A stretch of 64,000 bases of DNA, from assembly GCA_037189645.1 (NCBI GenBank), contig JBBCIY010000005.1:1-64000 (forward strand). The letters run 5' to 3'. The position numbers and the translations under genes were made by a program. Below are positions 17,019 to 25,079 of this stretch, in pieces. Position 1 is the first letter of the stretch; each line of letters begins with the position of its first letter. This DNA comes from Taishania sp037189645. GTDB lineage: Bacteria; Bacteroidota; Bacteroidia; Flavobacteriales_D; Crocinitomicaceae. Below the pieces are notes generated by a model, which worked only from the letters and a program-made list of their open reading frames with translations, made no database searches and was not told where the DNA came from.

Positions 17019-17375
17019 CTACTTCCTTAAAATTTTCTCCATCGCTTTTCCTTTCGCCAGTTCATCTATCAGCTTGTCCAAATAACGGATTTGCTGCATC
17101 AATTTATCTTCGATCTCTTCTACGCGATAACCACAGATCACACCTGTAATTTTTGAAACATTCGGATGAATGCGAGGTGCCCGGGTGAAAAAAGTCTCAA
17201 AATCAGTTTTATTATCGAGGTGCTGCTGCAATGTCTGTTCATTATACCCCGTGAGCCAGAAGATGATTTCATCCACTTCTGATTTTGTTCGCCCTTTTTT
17301 CTCTGCTTTATGAATGTAATGCGGGTAAACACTTGCAAACGACATCCTGTAAACTCTCGTATTATTACTCTTCAT
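17019..17375 (-). CDS. DUF2200-family protein
   Basis: This 118-residue protein matches the DUF2200 pattern along its length: R-V-Y-R-M-S-F-A-S-V-Y-P-H-Y-I-H-K-A-E-K-K-G-R-T near the start, E-V-D-E-I-I-F-W-L-T-G-Y, and the central F-F-x-x-A-P-x-I-H-P-N-V-x-x-I-T-G-V-I-C-G-Y-R-V-E. Members are small cytoplasmic proteins of unknown function, widespread in bacteria. It is convergent with the stefin gene and separated from the next leftward gene by 58 bases. Confidence 0.85.
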   Translation of the reverse strand: MKSNNTRVYRMSFASVYPHYIHKAEKKGRTKSEVDEIIFWLTGYNEQTLQQHLDNKTDFETFFTRAPRIHPNVSKITGVICGYRVEEIEDKLMQQIRYLDKLIDELAKGKAMEKILRK

Positions 17376-17433
17376 ATTACCTGTTTTTTAATTTCCTGAT
17401 ACCTCCGCTATGCTTACGCCTGGTGCCAGTGCC

Positions 17434-18372
17434 TTATCTGATCCTGTTCTCCTGTTCCTCTCTTATCTGTTCGATTCCCTGCCGAAGCGTCGTTACCGGA
17501 AAACCGGGAAATCTCTTTTTAAATTTTGACGAATTAAAAATGTTATCATGCCGGTATCTTGGAAGCAATTCCTGGAGTTCCCGTACTTTTTTGCTGAATG
17601 CCGCACCGATTTTCAAGGTAATTTCCGGAATGACGGAATAATGCAGTTTTCTTCCGTAGACTTCAGATGTCAGTGCAATGAACTGCCCATACGTCAACCT
17701 ATTGTCATCACAAGGCAGGTGCCAGGTCTGTCCGTAAGCATCCGGTGTGTTCCCGATCAGGGCAGTCGCTCTGCTGGCATCCGGTGTCCAGATCAGGGTT
17801 CTTAACGTATCATCCCTTAACAGCACTTTCAATCTTTTCCGCTGTTTGACCGCATCAATGATCAACGTGTTGGTAATGCTTTGAGTTTTCCCGGGACCAT
17901 AAAATTCAGGGGCCCGGCAAATAACAGCTTCTATTTGTTTCGCCGCCATTTCCTCCAGAAGCATCTCAGCGATCTCTTTTCTAACCTTTCCTTTTTTCCC
18001 GACCGGGGCAAAGGGACTCTCTTCTGTGAGTACCTGTTCATTTTGAGGATACATATATGTATTGTCAAAAAATACCAGCTTCGTACCGTATTTTTTACAA
18101 GCGTCAATGACATTGCGCATAATAACGGGAAATTGTTCTGCCCATATGGCAGTGCTTATCGGAAGCCCCAGTGTAAAATAAGCTATTTCACTGCCCTTCA
18201 CGGCTTCATCTGTTTTGGCAGCATCAAGCAGGTTTGCTGAAAACAAGGTATCCGTATCGTTCACTTTTTTCGGGTTCCTGCTCACAAGCCGGATATCGGA
18301 AGTATAATTCCGTTTTAATTCCCTTGCCAGTTCTTCGGCTATCTGTCCGTTCGCTCCAAGTATGGTCTGCAT
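17434..18372 (-). CDS. NmrA-like / atypical SDR NAD(P)-binding protein
   Basis: This 312-residue protein begins M-Q-T-I-L-G-A-N-G-Q-I-A-E-E-L-A, a variant Rossmann glycine motif (G-x-x-G-x-I). It continues with K-L-V-F-F-D-N-T-Y-M-Y, where the Tyr replaces the usual Y-x-x-x-K neighbourhood, and R-A-P-E-F-Y-G-P-G as in sugar-epimerase-like members. The standard catalytic Y-x-x-x-K is not clear, so a redox-sensing or unusual dehydrogenase role is possible. It is 15 bases downstream of the DJ-1/PfpI gene on the same strand, so the two are probably co-expressed. Confidence 0.75.
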   Translation of the reverse strand: MQTILGANGQIAEELARELKRNYTSDIRLVSRNPKKVNDTDTLFSANLLDAAKTDEAVKGSEIAYFTLGLPISTAIWAEQFPVIMRNVIDACKKYGTKLVFFDNTYMYPQNEQVLTEESPFAPVGKKGKVRKEIAEMLLEEMAAKQIEAVICRAPEFYGPGKTQSITNTLIIDAVKQRKRLKVLLRDDTLRTLIWTPDASRATALIGNTPDAYGQTWHLPCDDNRLTYGQFIALTSEVYGRKLHYSVIPEITLKIGAAFSKKVRELQELLPRYRHDNIFNSSKFKKRFPGFPVTTLRQGIEQIREEQENRIR

Positions 18373-18387
18373 AATGATTGAATTTAC

Positions 18388-19104
18388 CTAGTCATCACTT
18401 TTGTTACTTATCCTGTCTTCCAGCTGCCGCACGACCACTTTTGCCATTTCTTTTGAGCTGAATGGATTTTGCCCGGTAATTAAGTTTCCGTCGACGACTA
18501 CTTTGGAAGTCATCGGAATCAATGCTTTTTTATAGTCTGCTCCCCTTTCTTTGAGCGATGCCTCAAGATTAAAAGGTACTTCCTTTCTCCGTCTTGCCAG
18601 GCGTTCTTCAAACCAGTTGAATCCCGTAAGGGTCTTTCCTTTGATCAGATACTCGCCATTGGAAAGCTTTGTGTTCAGCAATCCTCCTACACCATGGCAG
18701 ATTGCAGCCACCATTTTATTACTCTCATAGTGATTTTTCACAATGGATTGCAGCTCAGCATCATCCGGGAAATCATACATGGTACCATGTCCACCAGCCA
18801 GGTAAACACAATCGAACAGCTGTTCTGACACTTCGGATAAGCTTTTTGTGTGCTGCAACAGCTCCCTGAATGCAGGATCTGCCCAATAGTTTCCGGAAAT
18901 TTTATCCAGTGCTATCGGCTTCAGGCTTTCGGGGTCAATAGGTATGCTTCCTCCTTTAGGGCTCGCGATTGTTACATCATGCCCTTGCTCTTTCGCGCCA
19001 TGATAAACATGAGTGAGTTCGCTAAGCCATAATCCTGTTTCAAAATTACCGCTCTCATACGTGCCGATACTTGTTACTACAATTAATACCTTTGCCATAT
19101 CCAC
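18388..19104 (-). CDS. DJ-1/PfpI-family class I glutamine amidotransferase-like protein
   Basis: This 238-residue protein has the DJ-1 superfamily core: A-K-V-L-I-V-V-T-S, D-V-T-I-A-S-P-K-G-G, Y-L-A-G-G-H-G-T-M-Y-D and the nucleophile elbow A-A-I-C136-H-G-V-G-G-L-L. The T-G-F-N-W-F-E-E block fits the Hsp31-like branch, whose members include glutathione-independent glyoxalases and chaperones. Activity on methylglyoxal or protein repair is possible but not deducible. Two starts, 19104 and 19098, differ by two codons; either is acceptable. It heads a two-gene leftward unit with the NmrA-like protein. Confidence 0.8.
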   Translation of the reverse strand: MDMAKVLIVVTSIGTYESGNFETGLWLSELTHVYHGAKEQGHDVTIASPKGGSIPIDPESLKPIALDKISGNYWADPAFRELLQHTKSLSEVSEQLFDCVYLAGGHGTMYDFPDDAELQSIVKNHYESNKMVAAICHGVGGLLNTKLSNGEYLIKGKTLTGFNWFEERLARRRKEVPFNLEASLKERGADYKKALIPMTSKVVVDGNLITGQNPFSSKEMAKVVVRQLEDRISNKSDD

Positions 19105-19234
19105 ATATTCTTTAGCTATTTACAGTCTGGTAAAGTTCGAAAAAATACCTGAAAATCACAACCCGGAAAACTGATTTTATACGATCTGTTCTGTAGCCCG
19201 CCGGTAAAGACAGGTAAAGCTTTTTAGCTGAAAT

Positions 19235-20146
19235 TTACTCGTTCACTCCGAACTGCAGGTAATACCTTGTATTCCGGACCCGTTCCTTTTCAAAGACCGG
19301 GCATCCTTCCTCATCCAGGCGGGGGTAATGCGGTGTATTCCGCTGCACTTTTTCCGGAAGCCATATCAGGTCATGAATCAGCCGGTTCTGGAAGAAATGG
19401 CGGAAATGTTCACTGTCGGCACCTACCCTCAGATGGGCAATGTTACCATAGGGAAGAAGGAACTGAACGCCTCCGTAGAAGATCCCGTGACTGGTTCTTC
19501 CATAGGGCAAATCCTCCAGCGATCGATAGCCGCCGGGCATATCCTTCGTTGTAACCGATCGATCCCAGAAAGAACCGCGCGTCTCCCCTGTCCAGATATA
19601 CATGCCTGCGTTGATCTTGTACCAATCCGAACGGTAGGAAACAGAAAGGATCCCTGTCCGGAAACGGTCACGTGCCTGCCCTCCGAAGACGTCGTTCTCA
19701 AAGCGGACCGATACATTTTTCAGATGCAGTCCGAATGCCCCGGATAGCTGGGATGTTCCTGCATTATCAGTATACACCAGGTAGTTGAACGCTATTCCAA
19801 TATCCTTTTTTGTCTGGTGATTCAGTCCGTCCAGCTCAAAATCAACAACGGAATTATTCTTCCCGGCCATCAGAACGGCTCCTGCATACGCCCTGTTCTC
19901 ATAGAACCGTTTCCGGTTACCGAGGCTGTAAAATTTCCATGAAAAGGTATTTCCCAGATTGAGCTGCGCATAATCAAAACCGATGTACCCTTTCAACTGG
20001 ACTCCAACAGCCAGTTCATGCGTTCCGATATTCAGCACTAACCCGGCCTGCACCCCGGTATTGGGTCTGTCAAAACGCAACGATTGCGCTGAAACAACGT
20101 GCGTTTCAGCCAGCAATAAAATGAAAATGATAACCAGTCGCTTCAC
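19235..20146 (-). CDS. Exported protein with polymorphic toxin type 23 (Ntox23)-like domain
   Basis: This is a 303-residue protein from GTG at 20146, which gives a clean signal peptide (K-R-L-V-I-I-F-I-L-L-L-A... ending V-S-A-Q). The mature part is rich in aromatic beta-strand-like segments. It contains F-E-N-D-V-F-G-G-Q-A-R-D-R-F-R-T-G near residue 150 and a late F-F-Q-N-R-L-I-H-D-L, features I associate with the Bacteroidota family annotated as polymorphic toxin type 23. The repeated short strands would equally fit an outer-membrane beta-barrel. No immunity gene is adjacent. The family name is recalled from pattern, so confidence is moderate. The start region overlaps a T9SS-tail remnant on the other strand. 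Confidence 0.55.
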   Translation of the reverse strand: MKRLVIIFILLLAETHVVSAQSLRFDRPNTGVQAGLVLNIGTHELAVGVQLKGYIGFDYAQLNLGNTFSWKFYSLGNRKRFYENRAYAGAVLMAGKNNSVVDFELDGLNHQTKKDIGIAFNYLVYTDNAGTSQLSGAFGLHLKNVSVRFENDVFGGQARDRFRTGILSVSYRSDWYKINAGMYIWTGETRGSFWDRSVTTKDMPGGYRSLEDLPYGRTSHGIFYGGVQFLLPYGNIAHLRVGADSEHFRHFFQNRLIHDLIWLPEKVQRNTPHYPRLDEEGCPVFEKERVRNTRYYLQFGVNE

Positions 20147-20224
20147 ATCTGCATTCGCTGTCAAAAAGTATTCCAAACAAAAGAACGGAAAATTTGCCAC
20201 ATAACATGTTTGAACAATCCGCGT

Positions 20225-20371
20225 ATTTCGCCAAACGGAACTCATTTTTCATTCGTGCCAACAGCCATAACCGATTGGTTGTATAATCTTTCACAACTTC
20301 CGCCGGGAGTATATTTCGTTGAAATATCAGAACAGGATAAGACTACTGTAAAAAAGCTGGTTATAGAATAA
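20225..20371 (+). pseudogene. Remnant of a T9SS C-terminal sorting domain
   Basis: The frame reads I-S-P-N-G-T-H-F at 20225-20248 and ends L-P-P-G-V-Y-F-V-E-I-S then V-K-K-L-V-I-E and TAA at 20369-20371. This is the hallmark beginning and end of a T9SS sorting tail. It is shorter than a normal tail (about 48 residues against 70 or more), has no start codon and no cargo in front. It appears to be the last fragment of a deleted gene, lying partly under the divergent gene at 19235-20146. Confidence 0.6.
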
Positions 20372-20444
20372 GAAATACAGAATAGGTGCAACCGGCAAAT
20401 TAAATGAACTTTCGGCTTTCCGTTTTTTGAATCAATAAAAATAG

Positions 20445-20452
20445 TAGATTTG
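20445..20452 (+). promoter_or_regulatory. Putative -7 element (TAGATTTG) for the DUF1015 gene
   Basis: It matches TAnnTTTG and is followed by a 39-base leader to the ATG at 20492. A T-rich run ending in TTTTG lies upstream. Confidence 0.5.
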
Positions 20453-20491
20453 AAACCCGATTGCTAAAACTGTTTTTTTCGAATTTAAACA

Positions 20492-21727
20492 ATGGCCAAA
20501 ATTACCCCGTTTCGAGCTGTTCGTCCTGTGCGCGATAAAGTGCACCTGGTTGCCACACGTCCTATTTATTCCTACAAGAAGAACGTGCTGGAATCCAAGC
20601 TGGAAGATAACCCGTTTACATTTTTGCACATCATTAACCCTGAATTCGGAGGGGAGCGGACAACACAGCCCAATACCCCCGAACGGTTTGAGCTGGTGAA
20701 ACGGGAATACCAGTCATTCCTGAACGAAGGCATTCTCTTCCAGGAAGACACTCCGCGGATCTACATTTACCGGCAGACAAAAAACGGCCACCAGTTTACC
20801 GGGGTGGTAGCCGGGGCCAGCAATGAAGAATACCGCCAGGATAAGATCAAAAAGCACGAAGCGACCCTCACAAGCAGGGAAGAAATGTTCATCGATTACC
20901 TGGACATCGTCGGCTTCAATGCTGAGCCGGTCCTTCTCTCCTACCCCCACAATGAATCACTGGCAAAAAAAATCGGGGAGATCACTTCACACCGGCCGGA
21001 ATATGAATTCACAACCACCGACCGGATCAAACACGATCTTTGGGTATTGAGCCAGCAGGAAACAGATGAAATGCAACAGTTGTTTGAATCAGTTGAAGCG
21101 CTCTACATTGCTGACGGGCATCACCGCTCTGCCTCATCCGTCGGGCTGGAAGACAGGCGGATCCGTGAGAACAGGAGCCGATACCCGAACGAATGCGCTT
21201 TCCTTGCGTTTATGATCGACGAGTGTGCCTTGCAGATACTGGAATTCAACCGGGTCATCCATTCCCTGAACGGGCTGTCTGAAAATGAGTTTATCCGCGC
21301 GGTCTCAGAATCATTCGAAATTGAACGATGCAACGAACTGCAACGTCCCGAAAAAGAACATGACCTAACCCTCTGTATCAAGGGAAACTGGTACAGGCTG
21401 ACCTGCAAACCGCACATTATTGACAAAGCCCATCCTGTCAATTCCCTGGATGCAGAAATCCTGACGCAATACATCCTTCGCCCGGTCCTCAACATCCGGG
21501 ATCTGAAGACAGACAAGAACATTGAATTCATCGGCGGAACAACTCCCGTGGAAAAGATCGCTGACTGGATCACGGAAGGAAAGTACGAGCTGGCTGTTTT
21601 TCTTTACCCTGTCACCATTGAGCAGGTAAAAAAAGTTGCCGACAACCAGATGATCATGCCTCCCAAATCAACCTGGGTAGAACCGAAGCTGCGAAGCGGT
21701 ATGACAATCTACGCGATAAATGAATGA
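20492..21727 (+). CDS. DUF1015-family protein
   Basis: This 411-residue protein matches DUF1015 along its length. The start is M-A-K-I-T-P-F-R-A-V-R-P, a central I-A-D-G-H-H-R-S-A-S (about residues 208-217) is the family signature, and the end is P-P-K-S-T-W-V-E-P-K-L-R-S-G. The conserved D-G-H-H-R is reminiscent of a catalytic or nucleotide-binding site, but no reaction is established. In many bacteria the gene lies near serine biosynthesis genes; that is not so here. The DUF486 gene follows after 21 bases. Confidence 0.9.
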   Translation: MAKITPFRAVRPVRDKVHLVATRPIYSYKKNVLESKLEDNPFTFLHIINPEFGGERTTQPNTPERFELVKREYQSFLNEGILFQEDTPRIYIYRQTKNGHQFTGVVAGASNEEYRQDKIKKHEATLTSREEMFIDYLDIVGFNAEPVLLSYPHNESLAKKIGEITSHRPEYEFTTTDRIKHDLWVLSQQETDEMQQLFESVEALYIADGHHRSASSVGLEDRRIRENRSRYPNECAFLAFMIDECALQILEFNRVIHSLNGLSENEFIRAVSESFEIERCNELQRPEKEHDLTLCIKGNWYRLTCKPHIIDKAHPVNSLDAEILTQYILRPVLNIRDLKTDKNIEFIGGTTPVEKIADWITEGKYELAVFLYPVTIEQVKKVADNQMIMPPKSTWVEPKLRSGMTIYAINE

Positions 21728-21748
21728 CGATCGATTACCTGATTTCCC

Positions 21749-22117
21749 ATGAAAGCAACCTATACCATTCTTCTCCTGATCCTGTCCAATATCTTCATGA
21801 CAGTGGCATGGTACGGACATCTTAAATTCAAGGAATACAGCTGGTTTTCCAACTGGAGTTTACTGAAGGTTATCCTTTTCAGCTGGCTGATCGCATTCTT
21901 TGAATACCTGGTACAAGTGCCGGCGAACAAAATCGGTTTCGAAGGAAACGGCGGACCGTTTTCATTGTGGCAGCTGAAAGTAATACAGGAAGTCATTACC
22001 CTGGTTGTTTTCACCGCGTTTACGCTGATCATGTTCAAGGGGGAAGTATTGAGAACCAACCACATTATTGGTTTTGTATTCCTGGTACTGGCAGTGTATT
22101 TTATATTCAAGAAGTGA
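21749..22117 (+). CDS. DUF486 / DMT-superfamily small membrane protein
   Basis: This 122-residue protein has four hydrophobic helices and the family blocks N-I-F-M-T-V-A-W-Y-G-H-L-K, F-E-Y-L-V-Q-V-P-A-N-K-I-G and F-S-L-W-Q-L-K-V-I-Q-E. It is related to the small drug/metabolite transporters, but its substrate is unknown. It is probably co-transcribed with DUF1015. Its end faces a leftward gene, with 14 bases between the stops. Confidence 0.85.
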   Translation: MKATYTILLLILSNIFMTVAWYGHLKFKEYSWFSNWSLLKVILFSWLIAFFEYLVQVPANKIGFEGNGGPFSLWQLKVIQEVITLVVFTAFTLIMFKGEVLRTNHIIGFVFLVLAVYFIFKK

Positions 22118-22131
22118 AGCTGACGGGATCT

Positions 22132-22665
22132 TTAATGTGTATGGTTATTTTTTAGATTTTTCTTCATTTCTATTTCCGCGACACTGTCTACGAAATATTC
22201 ATATTTTTTCTTCTCTTCCGTGTTATTATGCTGCATATCTCCTATTATTTCGGTCAATAACATTTCCAGTTTATAAATTGTTTTTCTTTTGTCTGAATTT
22301 CTTCTGATAAAGAAAACAATCACCCAAAATATTGCAGAAAGTGAGATAACAAAATATCCCATATACGGAAAGGTTAACATCAATTCATTTTGTTCAGCTT
22401 CTGAAATTATTTTTCCCTTGTCCTGTAGAAATGTCAACCATTGTTCAGGAAACAAAAAGCTAACTCCGATCAGGAATAAGACGATTCCGATCAAATTAAA
22501 CAGCCAGATCAATACGCTCGAAGAGACGTTTTTGGTATACCATATAATAAGATGCTGTTTTATCCGGTTATACTCCGCTTCGTATTCTTTAATTTTTTGT
22601 TCGGTTGTCTGTATCTTATACAGCTTGTATTGCCTGATTTCTTCTTCAATTTGTTTTGTGTTCAT
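22132..22665 (-). CDS. Hypothetical membrane protein with flanking coiled coils
   Basis: This 177-residue protein starts with a highly charged helical segment (about residues 1-40, many Glu, Lys and Gln), has two transmembrane helices (about 52-70 and 100-120), and ends in another charged helix. Both ends should face the cytoplasm. No family was recognised. Its DNA looks more A+T-rich than its neighbours. Confidence 0.6.
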   Translation of the reverse strand: MNTKQIEEEIRQYKLYKIQTTEQKIKEYEAEYNRIKQHLIIWYTKNVSSSVLIWLFNLIGIVLFLIGVSFLFPEQWLTFLQDKGKIISEAEQNELMLTFPYMGYFVISLSAIFWVIVFFIRRNSDKRKTIYKLEMLLTEIIGDMQHNNTEEKKKYEYFVDSVAEIEMKKNLKNNHTH

Positions 22666-22930
22666 TATTCCAGAATAAAGCAGATCCGCACAACCAAGAT
22701 TACAAATTCGTTCTCCTCTATAATTTATTTAGGGTTAGTTTATCATCAATTGCGTTGAGCAGTCATTATGCGCTTCAAAGCTACTCATCTTAACCGGGAT
22801 AAGATTAAGTATTTATACCTGTTTTATGACCATTGTTTTTCAACTTTAAAAGATACAAACACAGAATCCATTTTAATCTGAGCAATTCGGAAATTGGCTG
22901 AACAATCGCGGTAAATGCAGGGACAACAGA
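22666..22930. other. Intergenic, no gene recognised
   Basis: This short gap lies between two leftward genes. No stem-loop or promoter element of the TAnnTTTG type was found in the correct orientation. Confidence 0.4.
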
Positions 22931-23155
22931 TTATCTTCGGATCAGGGGCCGGATCAAGTGCTCCAGTCCATTGGATTTTATTTCACAGATAAGCTGTAAC
23001 TGTTCTCCTAATTTTCCTTTCGGAAAGCCGTTGTTCTTATACCAAACGAGGTAATATTCCGGCAGATCGACCAGATAACGCCCCTGGTACTTTCCAAAAG
23101 GCATTTTCATGTTGGCCAGCTCAATCAGCTGCTGATGGTGTGCTTCGTTTGACAT
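22931..23155 (-). CDS. DUF3820-family small protein
   Basis: This 74-residue protein has the family core M-P-F-G-K-Y-Q-G-R-Y-L-V-D-L-P-E-Y-Y-L-V-W-Y (residues 18-39) followed by F-P-x-G-K-L-G-E-Q-L. The family is also called putative quorum-sensing-regulated virulence factor, but no role is proven and the name should not be taken as function. It is a single gene. Confidence 0.85.
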   Translation of the reverse strand: MSNEAHHQQLIELANMKMPFGKYQGRYLVDLPEYYLVWYKNNGFPKGKLGEQLQLICEIKSNGLEHLIRPLIRR

Positions 23156-23272
23156 GCTGTTGATATGTTGCTCTGAAAACAGATTTGAGTACTGTTTTTA
23201 TTTATACCGGGAACACACATTTAAAACATAGTATTCCCGGCAAAATATCATCACTCGTTTTCAGAACAAGGT

Positions 23273-24730
23273 TTATTTTTTCAATGGAGTCTCCTTCAAT
23301 ACTTCCAGGAAAAATCCCCAGAATTTCTGAACGGAGGAAACCTGTACTTTTTCATCCGGTGAATGAGCGGCACGAATGTTCGGGCCAAATGAAATCATAT
23401 CCACTCCCGGAAGATGCTTTCCTAAAATCCCGCATTCCAGTCCGGCATGACATGCTTTGACCTGGGGCTCTTCGTTGAAACGTTCCACGTACATCTTATG
23501 CATCAGGTTCAGGATCTCAGAATCCGGGTTCGGCTGCCATCCCGGGTAATCTCCCGTCTGCACAACAGCCACTCCGGCGGATTCGAAAGCAGAACGGACA
23601 GCATTTGCCACATCCGCCTTGGTTGATTCCACACTGCTTCGCTGCAATGACTGTGTAATGAATGTTCCGTTCTCTACGATCACACGGGCCAGGCTGGACG
23701 AAGTCTCCACCAGCCCTTCAATGTCCGGGCTCATCCGGAAAACACCATTCGGAACGGCATACAATACATTCAGTATTTTAACCAGGTCGTCATTGGAAAC
23801 AGCTTTCGCTCCCGCGCCTTTTTCTTCCAGCGTAATGCTCAGGGATTGCTCAATGGTTCTGTATTCATGTTTCAAGATTTCCGAAATCCCGGAAACAGCC
23901 GATTTCACAGCCGCCAGGTCATCTTTGGCAACCGCGATCACCGCTGTGGATTCTCTCGGAATCGCATTGCGCAGACTTCCTCCGTCGATCGAGACCAGCT
24001 GGAATTCATGCAACGAGATCAGATGGTACAGGATCCTGTTCATCAGCTTATTGGCATTTCCCCTGCCCTTGTCGATATCCATGCCTGAATGGCCTCCCAG
24101 CAATCCCCGGATGGAGATCGTCAGATGGACGCTTCCTGCACGTACGGGTACCTCTTCATAAGTATATGTTGTATTTGAGTCAATCCCTCCCGCACATCCG
24201 ATCGACAGCTCATCGTCATCTTCCGTATCCAGGTTCAGCAGGATTTCCCCCCGGAAATTGGATCCGTCCAGCTGCATCGCTCCTGTCATTCCGGTTTCTT
24301 CATCAATGGTGAACATCGCTTCAATCGCAGGATGCTGAATGTCCTTTGAAGCCAGGACAGCCATGATCGCCGCCACACCAATTCCGTTATCAGCTCCCAA
24401 TGTCGTTCCGTCAGCTCTTACCCAGTCACCTTCCACGATCATTTCAATTCCCTGTGTATCGAAATCGAACACCGTATCTGCGTTTTTCTGGTGAACCATA
24501 TCCAGGTGCGATTGCAGGATCACCGTTTTCCTGTCCTCCATTCCCGGAGATGCCGGTTTCTTGATGATCACATTCTGGATGGCATCCGTTTTTGTTTCCA
24601 ACCCGAGCGATTTACCAAAATCGATCATGAATTGAATCACGCGTTCCTCTTTTTTAGATGGTCTCGGAACAGCATTCAGATCTGCGAAATGGTTCCAAAG
24701 TTCTTTCGGTTCTAAGTTTCTTACTGACAT
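23273..24730 (-). CDS. pepD: Aminoacyl-histidine dipeptidase (M20 family)
   Basis: This 485-residue zinc peptidase of the PepD branch cleaves Xaa-His dipeptides such as carnosine. Metal and catalytic motifs are all present: Q-S-H-L-D-M-V (His ligand and Asp), G-A-D-N-G-I-G (bridging Asp), I-D-E-E-T-G-M-T-G-A (catalytic Glu, then Glu ligand), D-T-E-D-D-D-E, and the C-terminal C-H-A-G-L-E-C-G (His ligand). The start at 24730 (M-S-V-R-N-L-E-P-K-E-L-W) is chosen: a -7 element lies 15 bases upstream, inside the longer frame from 24799. It is a cytoplasmic protein in single-gene context. Confidence 0.92.
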   Translation of the reverse strand: MSVRNLEPKELWNHFADLNAVPRPSKKEERVIQFMIDFGKSLGLETKTDAIQNVIIKKPASPGMEDRKTVILQSHLDMVHQKNADTVFDFDTQGIEMIVEGDWVRADGTTLGADNGIGVAAIMAVLASKDIQHPAIEAMFTIDEETGMTGAMQLDGSNFRGEILLNLDTEDDDELSIGCAGGIDSNTTYTYEEVPVRAGSVHLTISIRGLLGGHSGMDIDKGRGNANKLMNRILYHLISLHEFQLVSIDGGSLRNAIPRESTAVIAVAKDDLAAVKSAVSGISEILKHEYRTIEQSLSITLEEKGAGAKAVSNDDLVKILNVLYAVPNGVFRMSPDIEGLVETSSSLARVIVENGTFITQSLQRSSVESTKADVANAVRSAFESAGVAVVQTGDYPGWQPNPDSEILNLMHKMYVERFNEEPQVKACHAGLECGILGKHLPGVDMISFGPNIRAAHSPDEKVQVSSVQKFWGFFLEVLKETPLKK

Positions 24731-24745
24731 TTTCTGTGTTTTTGG

Positions 24746-24753
24746 CAAAAGTA
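24746..24753 (-). promoter_or_regulatory. Putative -7 element (TACTTTTG, minus strand) for pepD
   Basis: It matches TAnnTTTG, 15 bases from the chosen ATG. It supports that start, because the upstream alternative codons would lie outside the transcript. Confidence 0.55.
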
Positions 24754-24955
24754 ATGAAAAGGACGGATAAAAGGCTGTCAAGTTTTCATGGGATTCCAAT
24801 CTCTTTTACCTGCTGTTAATGAATATCTTACCGCCATACACTTCAATTATCTCTTGAAAATTCACTTTTTTTTGCGCTGAAATGAAACCTTTTTAACACT
24901 CCCCCGTTAATAAGGCAGGATCAATTATTAACGTCTACAGGTTAATGATAATTAG

Positions 24956-24983
24956 GAGGCTCAGGATTCTGGGCCTCTTTTTT
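24956..24983 (+). terminator. Orphan terminator-like hairpin between divergent genes
   Basis: A nine-pair stem, GAGGC + TCAG against CTGG + GCCTC with one T-G wobble, and a GATT loop are followed directly by six T. It points rightward, yet no rightward gene lies upstream for more than 2.8 kb. It may end a small RNA or act as an attenuator for the ABC genes starting at 25080. Confidence 0.6.
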
Positions 24984-25044
24984 GTTGACATATTTCCCTG
25001 AAAAAGCCGGCAGGATTTACAGTTTTACAGTTCATATTTTTATT

Positions 25045-25052
25045 TATCTTTG
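25045..25052 (+). promoter_or_regulatory. Putative -7 element (TATCTTTG) for the ABC operon
   Basis: It matches TAnnTTTG and lies 27 bases ahead of ATG 25080. It is downstream of the orphan hairpin, so transcripts from this promoter would not pass the hairpin. Confidence 0.55.
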
Positions 25053-25079
25053 GATGCATTGCTAAAACGTACCCAACAG

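Noticed and set aside
22931..23155. Calling the DUF3820 protein a quorum-sensing virulence factor
   Set aside because: The family label comes from a single structural annotation. Nothing in the sequence or context supports that role here.
23619..24161. 180-codon plus-strand frame opposite pepD
   Set aside because: It is antisense to conserved metal-binding regions of PepD and has no known domain.
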